A DNA stretch of 64,000 nucleotides from Cylicocyclus nassatus (Eukaryota; Nematoda; Chromadorea; Rhabditida; Strongylidae): assembly GCA_958299035.1 (NCBI GenBank), contig CATQJL010000112.1, forward strand, positions 64,077,117 through 64,141,116, written 5' to 3'. Shown in pieces: positions 20,301-35,078 of this stretch. A program made the position numbers and the translations under genes. The notes beneath the pieces are model-generated. The model worked only from the letters and a program-made list of their open reading frames with translations. It was not told where the DNA came from and did no database searches. Each line of letters opens with the position of its first letter. Position 1 is the stretch's first letter.

Positions 20301-23300
20301 ACACACACACCAACACACACACACCAACACACACACACCAACACACACACACCAACACACACACCAACACACACACCAACACACACACCAACACACACAC
20401 ACCACACACACCAACACACACACACCAACACACACACACCAACACACACCAACACACACACCAACACACACACCAACACACACACCAACACACACACCAA
20501 CACACACATACCAACACACACACCAACACACACACCAACACACACACCAACACACACACCAACACACACACACCAACACACACACCAACACACACACCAA
20601 CACACACACACCAACACACACACACCAACACACACAAACACACACACACACCAACACACACACCAACACACACACACCAACATACACACCAACACACACA
20701 CCAACACACACACACACCAACACACACACACACCAACACACACACCAACACACACACCAACACACACACACCAACACACACACAACACACACACACCAAC
20801 ACACACACCACACACACCAACACACACACACACCAACACACACACACCAACACACACACCAACACACACACACCAACACACACACCAACACACACCAACA
20901 CACACACACACCAACACACACACACCAACACACACACCAACACACACACACCAACACACACACACCAACACACACACCAACACACACACACCAACACACA
21001 CACACCAACACACACACACACCAACACACACACACCAACACACACACCAACACACACACCAACACACACACCAACACACACAACACACACACACCAACAC
21101 ACACACACACCACACACACCAACACACACACACCAACACACACACACCAACACACACACACCAACACACACACCAACACACACACCAACACACACACACC
21201 AACACACACACCAACACACACGCACCAACACACACACCAACACACACACCAACACACACACACCAACACACACACCAACACACACACACCAACACACACA
21301 CCAACACACACACCAACACACACACACCAACACACACGCACCAACACACACGCACCAACACACACACCAACACACGCACCAACACACACACACCAACACA
21401 CACACCAACACACGCACCAACACACACACACCAACACACACCAGCACACACACACACCAACACACACACACCAACACACACACACCATCACACACGCACC
21501 AACACACACGCACCAACACACACACACCAACACACACACCAACACACACACACCAACACACACACACCAACACACACACACCAACACACACACCAACACA
21601 CACACAACAACACACACACCAACACACACACCAACACACACACCAACACACACACCAACACACACACCAACACACACACAACACACACACCAACACACAC
21701 ACCACACACACCAACACACACACCAACACACACACCAACACACACACCAACACACACACACCAACACACACACACCAACACACACACACCAACACACACA
21801 CACCAACACACACACCAACACACACACCAACACACACACCAACACACACACACCACACACACCAACACACACACACCAACACACACACACCAACACACAC
21901 CAACACACACACCAACACACACACCAACACACACACCAACACACACACCAACACACACATACCAACACACACACCAACACACACACCAACACACACACCA
22001 ACACACACACCAACACACACACACCAACACACACACCAACACACACACCAACACACACACACCAACACACACACACCAACACACACAAACACACACACAC
22101 ACCAACACACACACCAACACACACACACCAACATACACACCAACACACACACCAACACACACACACACCAACACACACACACACCAACACACACACCAAC
22201 ACACACACCAACACACACACACCAACACACACACAACACACACACACCAACACACACACCACACACACCAACACACACACACACCAACACACACACACCA
22301 ACACACACACCAACACACACACACCAACACACACACCAACACACACCAACACACACACACACCAACACACACACACCAACACACACACCAACACACACAC
22401 ACCAACACACACACACCAACACACACACCAACACACACACACCAACACACACACACCAACACACACACACACCAACACACACACACCAACACACACACCA
22501 ACACACACACCAACACACACACCAACACACACAACACACACACACCAACACACACACACACCACACACACCAACACACACACACCAACACACACACACCA
22601 ACACACACACACCAACACACACACCAACACACACACCAACACACACACACCAACACACACACCAACACACACGCACCAACACACACACCAACACACACAC
22701 CAACACACACACACCAACACACACACCAACACACACACACCAACACACACACCAACACACACACCAACACACACACACCAACACACACGCACCAACACAC
22801 ACGCACCAACACACACACCAACACACGCACCAACACACACACACCAACACACACACCAACACACGCACCAACACACACACACCAACACACACCAGCACAC
22901 ACACACACCAACACACACACACCAACACACACACACCATCACACACGCACCAACACACACGCACCAACACACACACACCAACACACGCACCAACACACAC
23001 ACACACGCACCAACACACACCAACACACGCACCAACACACACACACCAACACACACACACCAACACACACACAACACACACACTCCAACACACACACCAC
23101 ACACACCAACACACACACACCAACACACACACACCAACACACACACACACCAACACACACACCAACACACCACACACCAACACACACACACACCAACACA
23201 CACACCAACACACACACCAACACACACACACCAACACACACACAACACACACACCAACACACACACACCACACACACCAACACACATACACACACCAACA

Positions 23301-24027
23301 CACACACCAACACACACACCAACACACGCACCAACACACACACACCAACACACACCAACACACACACACCAACACACACACACACCAACACACACACACC
23401 AACACACACGCACCAACACACACGCACCAACACACACACACCAACACACGCACCAACACACACACACGCACCAACACACACCAACACACGCACCAACACA
23501 CACACACCAACACACACACACCAACACACACACCAACACACACACAACACACACACTCCAACACACACACCACACACACCAACACACACACACCAACACA
23601 CACACACCAACACACACACCAACACACACACCAACACACACACACCAACACACACACACCAACACACACACACCAACACACACACCAACACACACAACAC
23701 ACACACACACCAACACACACACCAACACACACACACCAACACACACACCAACACACACACACCAACACACACACACCAACACACACACACCAACACACAC
23801 ACCAACACACACACACCAACACACACACCAACACACACACACCAACACACACACCAACACATACACACCAACACACACACACCAACACACACACACCAAC
23901 ACACACACCAACACACACACACACCAACACACACACCAACACACACAACACACACACACCAACACACACACACCAACACACACACCAACACACACACCAA
24001 CACACACCAACACACACACACCAACAT
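17360..24027. repeat. Long-range duplicated block, 5.53-kb offset
   Basis: The block beginning CCAGC (17360), CCATC (17404), CTCC (17551) recurs at 22892, 22936 and 23083, all offset 5532. Later marks drift: ACATAC T at 17771 and 23287, and at 18346 and 23862, are offset 5516; another at 18477 and 24027 is offset 5550. So about 1.1 kb (17360-18480) was copied to 22892-24030 and has since changed only by small length slips. Confidence 0.75.
21441..22940. repeat. 1451-bp higher-order repeat pair
   Basis: CCAGC at 21441 and 22892 and the rare CCATC at 21485 and 22936 share an offset of 1451. CCATC reads GATGG on the GT strand, one of the few places where that strand gains a TGA. It therefore ends or starts several of the spurious open frames. 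Confidence 0.75.
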
Positions 24028-27000
24028 ACACACCAACACACACACCAACACACACACACCAACACACACACCAACACACACACCAACACACACACACCAA
24101 CACACACACACCAACACACACAAACACACACACACACCAACACACACACCAACACACACACACCAACATACACACCAACACACACACCAACACACACACA
24201 CACCAACACACACACACACCAACACACACACCAACACACACACCAACACACACACACCAACACACACACAACACACACACACCAACACACACACCACACA
24301 CACCAACACACACACACACCAACACACACACACCAACACACACACCAACACACACACACCAACACACACACCAACACACACCAACACACACACACACCAA
24401 CACACACACACCAACACACACACCAACACACACACACCAACACACACACCAACACACACACCAACACACACACCAACACACACAACACACACACACCAAC
24501 ACACACACACACCACACACACCAACACACACACACCAACACACACACACCAACACACACACACCAACACACACACCAACACACACACCAACACACACACA
24601 CCAACACACACACCAACACACACGCACCAACACACACACCAACACACACACCAACACACACACACCAACACACACACCAACACACACACACCAACACACA
24701 CACCAACACACACACCAACACACACACACCAACACACACGCACCAACACACACGCACCAACACACACACCAACACACGCACCAACACACACACACACCAA
24801 CACACACACCAACACACGCACCAACACACACACACCAACACACACCAGCACACACACACACCAACACACACACCAACACACACACCAACATACACACCAA
24901 CACACACAGACCAACACACACACCAACACACACACCAACACACACACACCAACACACACACACCAACACACACACCAACACACACACACCAACACACACA
25001 CACCAACACACACACACAATAACACACACACCAACCCACACACCAACACACACACCAACACACACACACCAACACACACACACCAACACACACACCAACA
25101 CACACACACCAACACACACACACACCAACACACACAACACACACACCAACACACACACACCACACACACCAACACACACACCAACACACACACACCAACA
25201 CACACAACACACACACCAACACACACACACCACACACACCAACACACACACACCAACACACACACACCAACACACACACCAACACACACACCAACACACA
25301 CACCAATACACACACACCAACACACACACACCAACACACACACCAACACACACACACCAACACACACACCAACACACACACACCAACACACACACACCAA
25401 CACACACACACCAACACACACACACCAACACACACACCAACACACCACACACCAACACACGCACACACACCAACACACACACCAACACACACACACCAAC
25501 ACACACACACCAACACACACACACCAACACACACACACCAACACACACACCAACACACACACACCAACACACACACACCAACACACACACACCAACACAC
25601 ACACACCAACACACACACACCAACACACACACCAACACACACACACCAACACACACACACCAACACACACGCACCAACACACACACCAACACACATACAC
25701 CAACACACACACACCAACACACACACACCAACACACACGCACCAACACACACACACCAACACACACACCAACACACACACCAACACACACACCAATACAC
25801 ACACACCAACACACACACCAACACACACACCAACACACACACACCAACACACACACAACACACACCAACACACACACACCAACACACACACAACACACAC
25901 ACCAACACACACACACCACACACACCAACACACACACACCAACACACACACACCAACACACACAACACACACACCAACACACACACACCACACACACCAA
26001 CACACACACACCAACACACACACACCAACACACACACACCAACACACACACCAACACACACACCAACACACACACCAATACACACACACCAACACACACA
26101 CACCAACACACACACCAACACACACACACCAACACACACACCAACACACACACACACCAACACACACACACCAACACACACACACCAACACACACACACA
26201 CCAACACACACACCAACACACCACACACCAACACACGCACACACACCAACACACACACCAACACACACACACCAACACACACACACCAACACACACACAC
26301 CAACACACACACACCAACACATACACCAACACACACACACCAACACACACACACCAACACACACACACCAACACACACACCAACACACACACACCAACAC
26401 ACACACACCAACACACACACCAACACACACACCAATACACACACACCAACACACACACCAACACACACACCAACACACACACACCAACACACACACCAAC
26501 ACACACACACCAACACACACACACCAACACACACACACCAACACACACACACACCAACACACACACCGACACACCACACACCAACACACGCACACACACC
26601 AACACACACACCAACACACACACCAACACACACACACCAAGACACACACACCAACACACACACACCAACACACACACCAACACACACACACCAACACACA
26701 CACACCAACACACACACACCAACACACACACACCAACACACACACACCAACACACACACACCAACACACACACACACCAACACACACACACACCAACACA
26801 CACACACCAACACACACGCACCAACACACACACCAACACACACACACCAACACACACACACCAACACACACACACCAACACACACGCACCAACACACACA
26901 CACCAACACACACACACACCAACACACACACACCAACACACACGCACCAACACACACACCAACACACACACACCAACACACACACACCAACACACACACA

Positions 27001-28433
27001 CACCAACACACACACACACCAACACACACACCACACACACCAACACACACACCAACACACACACCAACACACACACCAACACACACACACCAACACACAC
27101 ACACCAACACACACACCAACACACACACCAACACACACACACCAACACACACACCAACACACACACACCAACACACACACACCAACACACACACACCAGC
27201 ACACACACACACCAACACACACACACCAACACACACCAGCACACACACACACCAACACACACACCAACACACACACACCAACACACACGCACCAACACAC
27301 ACACACCAACACACACACCAACACACACACACCAACACACACACACCAACACACACACACCAACACACACACCAACACACACACACCAACACACACACCA
27401 ACACACACGCACCAACACACACGCACCAACACACACACACCAACACACACACCAACACACACACACCAACACACACACCAACACACACACCAACACACAC
27501 ACACACCAACACACACCAACACACACACACCAACACACACACACCAACACACACACCAACACACACACCAACACACACACACCAACACACACACCAACAC
27601 ACACACCAACACACACACCAACACACACACCAACACACACAACACACACACACCAACACACACACACCACACACACCAACACACACACACCAACACACAC
27701 ATACCAACACACACACCAACACACACACCAACACACACACACACCAACACACACACACACCAACACACACACACCAACACACACACCAACACACACACAC
27801 ACCAACACACACACACCAACACACACACACCAACACACACACCAACACACACACACCAACACACACACCAACACACACCAACACACACACACCAACACAC
27901 ACACACCAACACACACACAAACACACACACACCAACACACACACCAACACACACACACCAACACACACACACACCAACACACACACCAACACACACACAC
28001 CAACACACACACCAACACACACACACCAACACACACACCAACACACACACACCAACACACACACCAACACACATACACCAACACACACACACCAACACAC
28101 ACACCAACACACACACCAACACACACACACCAACACACACACACCAACACACACACACCAACACACACACACCAACACACACACACCAACACACACACAC
28201 CAACACACACGCACCAACACACACACCAACACACACACCAACACACACACACCAACACACACACCAACACACACACACCAACACACACGCACCAACACAC
28301 ACGCACCAACACACACACACCAACACACGCACCAACACACACACACACCAACACACACACCAACACACGCACCAACACACACACACCAACACACACCAGC
28401 ACACACACACACCAACACACACACCAACACACA

Positions 28434-30362
28434 CCAGCACACACACACACCAACACACACACACCAACACACACACCAACACACACGCACCAACACACAC
28501 GCACCAACACACACACACGCACCAACACACACCAACACACGCACCAACACACACACCAACACACACACACCAACACACACACCAACACACACACCAACAC
28601 ACACACACCAACACACACACCAACACACACACCAACACACACACACCAACACACACACCAACACACACACAACACACACACACCAACACACACACACCAC
28701 ACACACCAACACACACACCAACACACACACACACCAACACACACACCAACACACACACCAACACACACACCAACACACACACCAACACACACACACACCA
28801 ACACACACATACCAACACACACACCAACACACACACACCAACACACACACCAACACACACACACCAACACACACACACCAACACACACAACACACACGCA
28901 CCAACACACACACACCACACACACCAACACACACACCAACACACACACACCAACACACACACACCAACACACACACCAACACACACACCAACACACACAC
29001 CAACACACACACACACCAACACACACATACCAACACACACACACCAACACACACACACACCAACACACACACACCAACACACACGCACCAACACACACAC
29101 CAACACACACACCAACACACACACACCAACACACACACACCAACACACACACACCAACACACACACACCAACACACACACCAACACACACACCAACACAC
29201 ACGCACCAACACACACGCACCAACACACACACACCAACACACGCACCAACACACACACACACCAACACACACACCAACACACGCACCAACACACACACCA
29301 ACACACACCAGCACATACACACACCAACACACACACACCAACACACACACACCAACACACACGCACCAACACACACGCACCAACACACACACACGCACCA
29401 ACACACACCAACACACGCACCAACACACACACCAACACACACACACCAACACACACACCAACACACACACCAACACACACACACCAACACACACACCAAC
29501 ACACACACCAACACACACACACCAACACACACACCAACACACACACAACACACACACACCAACACACACACACCACACACACCAACACACACACCAACAC
29601 ACACACACACCAACACACACACCAACACACACACCAACACACACACCAACACACACACCAACACACACACACACCAACACACACATACCAACACACACAC
29701 CAACACACACACACCAACACACACACCAACACACACACACCAACACACACACACCAACACACACAACACACACGCACCAACACACACACACCACACACAC
29801 CAACACACACACCAACACACACACACCAACACACACACACCAACACACACACCAACACACACACCAACACACACACCAACACACACACACACCAACACAC
29901 ACATACCAACACACACACACCAACACACACACACACCAACACACACACACCAACACACACGCACCAACACACACACCAACACACACACCAACACACACAC
30001 ACCAACACACACACACCAACACACACACACCAACACACACACACCAACACACACACCAACACACACACCAACACACACGCACCAACACACACGCACCAAC
30101 ACACACACACCAACACACGCACCAACACACACACACACCAACACACACACCAACACACGCACCAACACACACACCAACACACACCAGCACATACACACAC
30201 CAACACACACACACCAACACACACACACCAACACACACGCACCAACACACACGCACCAACACACACGCACCAACACACACACACCAACACACGCACCAAC
30301 ACACACACACACCAACACACACACCAACACACGCACCAACACACACACCAACACACACCAGC
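28434..30362. repeat. ~876-bp higher-order repeat at the right edge of the array
   Basis: Rare variant bases recur at a fixed offset of 876: T at 28810 and 29686, G of GCACC at 28898 and 29774, T at 29028 and 29904, CCAGC at 29308 and 30184. The preceding CCAGC (28434) lies 874 before 29308. A shorter copy of the CCAGCACATAC block follows at 30358, 174 bases on, and another CCAGC at 30520. Near-exact spacing in a repeat this prone to slippage points to recent tandem duplication. Confidence 0.85.
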
Positions 30363-30544
30363 ACATACACACACCAACACACACACACCAACACACACAC
30401 ACCAACACACACGCACCAACACACACGCACCAACACACACACCAACACACGCACCAACACACACACACACGCACCAACACACACCAACACACGCACCAAC
30501 ACACACACACCAACACACACCAGCACACACACACACCAACACAT

Positions 30545-30816
30545 ATATCGTCGAGTCATTCGTAACTTAATATGTGTAGTGCACACCAAGCACGCTAACT
30601 GACGAACAACAAAACTAGAACCTGCTCGTTTCCAGTAATTTCTGCTTGTTTCCTTGTCTCTTTTGTTTTTCTTGATTACATGTTAGTCAATAGAACACAT
30701 TTGTACACTTTGTTAGGCTAAAAAATGTTTCACTGGAATGTTACCAGTAAGGGTGCCGTCGCTCATAGGGCTTAGTGTGCAGTCTCACATATTAAGTTAC
30801 AAATGACTCGAGGTTA
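30545..30816. mobile_element. Short TIR element splitting the CA tract at the array boundary
   Basis: An inverted repeat of about 25-35 bases (left 30552-30586, right 30774-30810, core CGAGTCATT, TAACTTAATATGTG) bounds a non-coding interior. The sequence outside the right arm (30815-30840) is again a CA tract on the same strand as the array. The element therefore appears inserted within a CA repeat rather than marking its original end. ACATA occurs next to both arms and may be a target duplication. The superfamily is not recognised. Confidence 0.65.
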
Positions 30817-30852
30817 CATACACACACACATACACACACTTTATATATATAC

Positions 30853-31130
30853 AGGGTATCTCACAAGCTTCAAAACATAGCAGATGTCCCAAAAGTGAGC
30901 TTTTCTAGACAAATCACGATGTTCTTGTTTTCCTTGCAGACTTTCAGCCCACTCGATAGAGCAAAACAAGCTTTACAATGGCCATCAAAGATCTACCTAA
31001 GTCGTGATTGCATTTTTGAGCGAAAAACTCAAAATTTTTCAACTGCTCTGAAAACAGGGTCTTTTTTGAACAGCTACGGACCTTCAACACGGTCGTAATA
31101 CAGTATACACATAATGGTATTCATAGTAAC
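30853..31130. mobile_element. Possible truncated mariner-like MITE end
   Basis: The sequence CAGGGTATCTCACAAGC after a TATATA tract resembles the CAGGGTGTCCCAAAAAG end of the MITE at 56618-57290. Inside it, CTCGATAGAGCAAAAC matches a motif shared with the elements at 56618 and 61150. No matching right end was found, so this would be a truncated copy. Confidence 0.35.
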
Positions 31131-32950
31131 ACTTTCTGGATTTTTCTCGCGCATAGAAACTGAAAAAAGGGGTAGTCCTACCAGTTACCCCCCCTCCCCC
31201 GCTTCTACCCATTTGTGATTGTATACTAAAAGCCTTATAAGTATAGTGTTGAAGTTATACTTGTTTATGTGCCCTTAATCCAGAAACATCAAGTTCAAAA
31301 ACATTGTCTTACCAGATGGGCGTCGGTATATTTGCTATTTACAAATCTTAGCGACCTTGTATAACCTTACACGGGCTCGCATTGACTTAACTTTCCAAAA
31401 CCCGCTTTCTCAGGCCCCGTAGAAGCGCAGACGAGCTGTCCCAATCCACCTTACATTTGGTAGCAGAGTCAGACACATGTCAAGAAGGAAGACATAGCCT
31501 AGAAAAACTTGTTGAAACGCGATAGAGAAACCGACAAGTCGTCCAGCGCGAGTCGGAAGGCCCGGCGCGCGCCAGTTTGAGCTTAATTTTTTCAAAGTAG
31601 GAGAAGTCTTGTCGAATGGAACTTTTGCATTACTCTGATAAGGGAGTCCCTTGATGAAATCTGTATTATAATTTAGATAAAATTATTTTTTGTGCATTTT
31701 TGGGCTATTTTCATTCCTTGACATTGGGCTCGAAAAAAACCAACAAATGCATTTTTGAATACTACTATGTGTGTACTGTATGATAACCAAGTTGGAGTTG
31801 TACAAGAATGCTTTGCTGCATGTAAGTTTATTACTTTACATAATGACTAAAAAGCGAGAGTTCAGTATTTTGCCTCTTCATATTTTGCTTGACTAACTTG
31901 CAAAACTAGGTTATGCAACAAACTACTAAAATCTACAAAGCATGAATGTTTTCAAATTGATAAATGCAACTGTTTCCAGCTATTTTTTCTAACCTAATAA
32001 GTAGAGACTTTTCACATTGTAATCGGTTGTGCTTGTTTTTGAGAAGGCTATTCGAAATGACACAGCCAAATTTGGATAGCTAGTCAAATAATCTATAGTG
32101 AATTATGATGATTGGAAAGTCCGCTTTTATGCTCTACTCGGGGGACGGGATGCTACAACGGGACGACAATTTTTTACATATAACAGTACCGCAGCGCGCA
32201 GGGAATGTGGAAGTAAAAACTAGAAGCGCGCGGAAATACTGATGCGTAATGTAACCATACGTGTGAATTCGTCATTGCACAGCTATTGATGCTACAGATT
32301 AACAGACAGAGGCTTGACCACACGATCGAAATGTGAACAAAGTTAGTGATATTCAAGAGAGTGCTTCTGTTATAAGTGCGCAAACATACCAGCATTGTAG
32401 TATTATATCAGTGTTACTGCAAAGTGTTCAGTCTGTCCGATATGTATGAAAAATTACCGACAACATCCAGCGTGCTTCGTACAGCGCGGGGCCAATTGCA
32501 GTCCACGTCCAAGGGTATTCCCTGGTCATGAGAAAATTTCTAAAAACATCCTCAACAAAAGCGGAAACCATGATAACACAACAGTGACGCCCACAATCAC
32601 AACTGTGCTTTCTTTTCATGATGATCACACAATGAAAAGCTTTGTTGGCACAATCGTTGCTATTTGATGCAGAGAGCGATGTATCGCGATTGCGTTTTTT
32701 TTTGGAAAGAAGACTTCAAAGTTCTTCCAACAAAAGCAAAAAAACTATTACTTGATGTAAGAACTACTAGTAGCAAAAGAGTCTACATTATATGACACTT
32801 CACAGCAACTATACAAATGTTAACTGTTGCTTGCAAGAAAAAGATCTGATGTCTCAATCAGGGTCAAGCGTGTGATGCGACTGTCGCAAGGGGGGTCATA
32901 AAGGGGAGTGGGGGAGGGGGATTGAGAGAGAGTGGTCCGAATCAAAAACA
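31131..32950. other. Gene-free stretch with no recognisable element
   Basis: AT-rich non-coding sequence. Short open frames here lack splice context, recognisable motifs or coding-like composition on either strand. It could contain 3' exons of the minus-strand vWA gene, but none was identified. Confidence 0.5.
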
Positions 32951-32951
32951 G

Positions 32952-33160
32952 TGTGGAATGTAGAAAATAAGCTTCTCAGTCGCAAACATTCTCTACTCTT
33001 CAAAAAACAGCATTTTTCTCGCTGCAAAAATGGTGTCGCAGACGGGGATCAAACTTGCTGGCCACATATGACCGAAGATTCCGAAGATACTTACAGACGC
33101 TCAAACACTAGGCATGCATGTGTAACAGAATGTTAGACGTACCAATTGGCCTACAAATCC
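32952..33160 (-). mobile_element. tRNA-derived SINE-like element, copy 1
   Basis: On the minus strand an A-box-like sequence (TAGGCCAATTGG, about 33141-33153) is followed about 100 bases later by a B-box-like sequence (AGTTTGATCCCC, about 33043-33055). A shared body then runs CGTCTGCGACACCATTTTTG. The same head-plus-body order appears in the copies at 34738-34945 and 55135-55300. The A-to-B spacing is longer than in a functional tRNA gene, so this is a SINE or tRNA relic. Confidence 0.5.
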
Positions 33161-33330
33161 TGGTTCCGAAGCATTACTGAAGTCCACTCTCGACAGAAGC
33201 GCTCATCTCTACCAGCGATGACCATCGATAATCTTTGAAACCTTTTCGTTATGTCTTTCAAGAGCCCATACAATTTACTTGTACTTTAGAAATGCTCTGC
33301 TACAGTTGTACGAAATCTGGTTATATTTCA

Positions 33331-33368
33331 CCAGTGCGTCACCTCTGCTTCGCAGAGGTTCGCACTGG
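33331..33368. other. Strong short hairpin
   Basis: CCAGTGCG (33331-33338) pairs with CGCACTGG (33361-33368), and ACCTCTGC (33341-33348) pairs with GCAGAGGT (33352-33359), with a three-base loop and a small bulge. It could be the terminal hairpin of an unrecognised Helitron-type element, but no CTRR end was found beside it. Confidence 0.5.
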
Positions 33369-34027
33369 TCCTACTCTATACGTCTTACTTATTCTCGCCT
33401 AATAATGGCTTTGAAACTCACCGCACAATGCCGACTATCGCGAATAAAATGTAAACAACTATTCATTCCAAAAGCTTTTTCATGTAAGATCGGTGATTTC
33501 ACGTGGATGTAACTTTTCGCAGAAGAACAAATGCAAATTTGAATAGGTTGGAAAGTTTTTTGGCTTGGTTATCGCCATGAGGACAGTAGTTATCGTGAGC
33601 CACATCTCTATGCAAAAATCTTCTCAAATGCTCTAGTAAAACCACGGCGGATTGACCATTTACGCGACCATTTTTTTGGCGTCGTTTTCGTAAAGTAGTA
33701 AACCTTTGATCACTTTTCGGTCTAAAGTCCACGGCTTACACATCAACCTGCTAAATACATCCACGGCTTTGCAAAAAGCGTTGATACGGACCCAATTTCG
33801 CGGGCCAGAAGCCAAGTGAATTCATTTGACGCGCAAATTCTGAGGGATTCACCCAACGAATCCGTTCGTGCTTTTGCATGGTGGAGTTCTACGTTGGTAG
33901 CATGCGCTATGCAAAATTTGGGCTCGGGATGTTGACTGGAACCCGCTGTATGAATTTCGTTACAGACAGAAGACAGACACACACACACAAAGTCACGTAA
34001 ACACCCTTAGCCCGTTATTACAAGTTA

Positions 34028-34328
34028 CTAGATGGCTTACCCGGCTCCGCCCGGCCCTGTCATTATTTTATTCGTAATCAGCATGCTCGATTACCCTCCT
34101 GTACCAACTCCCAGCCCCGTAGCTTAAATTTTGCAAAAAATCGATAAAATCGATATCGATCGATGACGAAAAGTAGCCTATGACACCCGCCGGGGCTCGA
34201 AGTGTATGTGTGCCAAGTTTGGTCCGGATCGGTTCAGAAATGGAATTTTCTATTCGGAACATACGTACACACAGACATACAGACATACATACATACAGAC
34301 AAACAGACATTCAGCTTTATATATAAGA
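34028..34328 (-). mobile_element. Non-autonomous Helitron, copy A (301 bp)
   Basis: On the minus strand it begins TCTTATATATAAAGCTGAAT and ends CTAG, with host A and T directly outside, the Helitron rule (A|TC...CTRR|T) without target duplication. A GC-rich hairpin (CCGGGCGGAGCCGG) lies just inside the 3' end. The 5' part carries a TGTC/TATG microsatellite and the interior one CGAT-rich module. It is too short to encode a Rep/helicase. Confidence 0.8.
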
Positions 34329-34737
34329 TGATAGCCTGTGGATTTTTTTAAATTTTGTATATGGCAACAAAAAATGAAAATAGGGGGTCGTATTGCATCC
34401 AAATTTTTTTGCCGCTATGGAGGCTGCTTGCTGCAATTTTGCTGTATTACGACGCCATCCTCCTGCTTTTTTTTCCTAAAAATTTCGGGCTGTTTCTTTG
34501 CGTCTCCAGTGAGTTAAGGAATTTTGAGCTCAAAAATCCCAGTTTTTGGCTTCTAGGATAGCATCTAAATTTAGTTTACTGCTCCTGCGTGGCTGTAACA
34601 TTTGCCTTCAATTGCCTGAGCACTGTACTACAGAATCCCTCCATTGGAGCCTCTTATTCTTTTCCTGACTTTAATCACGAATTTTCAAAGTACCGTGCTC
34701 ATGCACGTTTTTGACATCGTTCTGGAAGGCGCTAAAA

Positions 34738-34945
34738 CGTTTTTTTTTTTGCAGGAGAATCTGTGCAATGGATGGAAGGTAAGCTTTCGGTCGAAAACAA
34801 TTTTTACGCTTCAAAGATATCGTTTTTTCTCCCTCTACAAAAAAATATTGCCACGTACGGGGATAGAACACAGGACTGTCATTAAAGTCTAAAACGTTAT
34901 AATTTCCAGATCCATAGTCTATATGTTTCGGTACCACTGGAACAT
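34738..34945 (-). mobile_element. tRNA-derived SINE-like element, copy 2, with poly(A) end
   Basis: On the minus strand a B-box-like TGTTCTATCCCC (34857-34871) is followed by a body similar to copy 1 (GTGGCAATATTTTTTTGTAG, later GAAGCTTACCTTCC-like). It ends in an A run (T12 on the + strand near 34739-34751). The A box is weak. The A tail supports a retroposed element. Confidence 0.45.
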
Positions 34946-35078
34946 GAAAGGATTACGCCGAATATTCATAAACAGCAAAAAGTTTATTAACCTCTACTTA
35001 TTATGAAATCGTCAATTATAATGACTGAAGTGAACCGTTCCGTTATGCTGAATTTGTTTTGGTTGTTATTTTATTTCA

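Larger units (their letters stand above)
1..30542. repeat. 30.5-kb CA/TG satellite array with CCAA-spaced variable units
   Basis: The + strand is almost entirely A and C. CCAA blocks are separated by (CA)n tracts of variable length, giving units mostly of 10, 12, 14 or 16 bases. Rare variants punctuate it: GCACC, CCAGC, CTCC, CCATC, ACATAC, CACAAACAC, and CCACACACC or CAACACAACA spacing changes. The array starts at or before base 1 and stops sharply near 30542. The minus strand is almost only G and T, so TAA, TAG and TGA are nearly impossible and very long open frames appear in all minus frames; they encode only runs of Cys, Val, Gly, Leu and Trp and are not genes. No TTAGGC repeat was seen in it. 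Confidence 0.97.

Noticed and set aside
4578..30542. Open frames of 700 to 8654 codons on the minus strand
   Set aside because: The strand has almost no A, so stops cannot form; the frames overlap one another and encode only satellite-derived residues.
1..30542. CRISPR-like array
   Set aside because: There are no unique spacers of constant size; units are 10-16-base slippage variants of one simple repeat in a eukaryotic context.
1..30542. Canonical nematode telomere
   Set aside because: No TTAGGC or GCCTAA runs were seen; only the strand orientation and GT richness are telomere-like.
33043..33156. tRNA gene on the minus strand
   Set aside because: The A and B boxes are about 100 bases apart and no cloverleaf could be drawn; it fits a SINE or tRNA relic better.
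33331..34027. A second Helitron family next to copy A
   Set aside because: The hairpin at 33331-33368 is suggestive, but no TC start or CTRR end could be placed.
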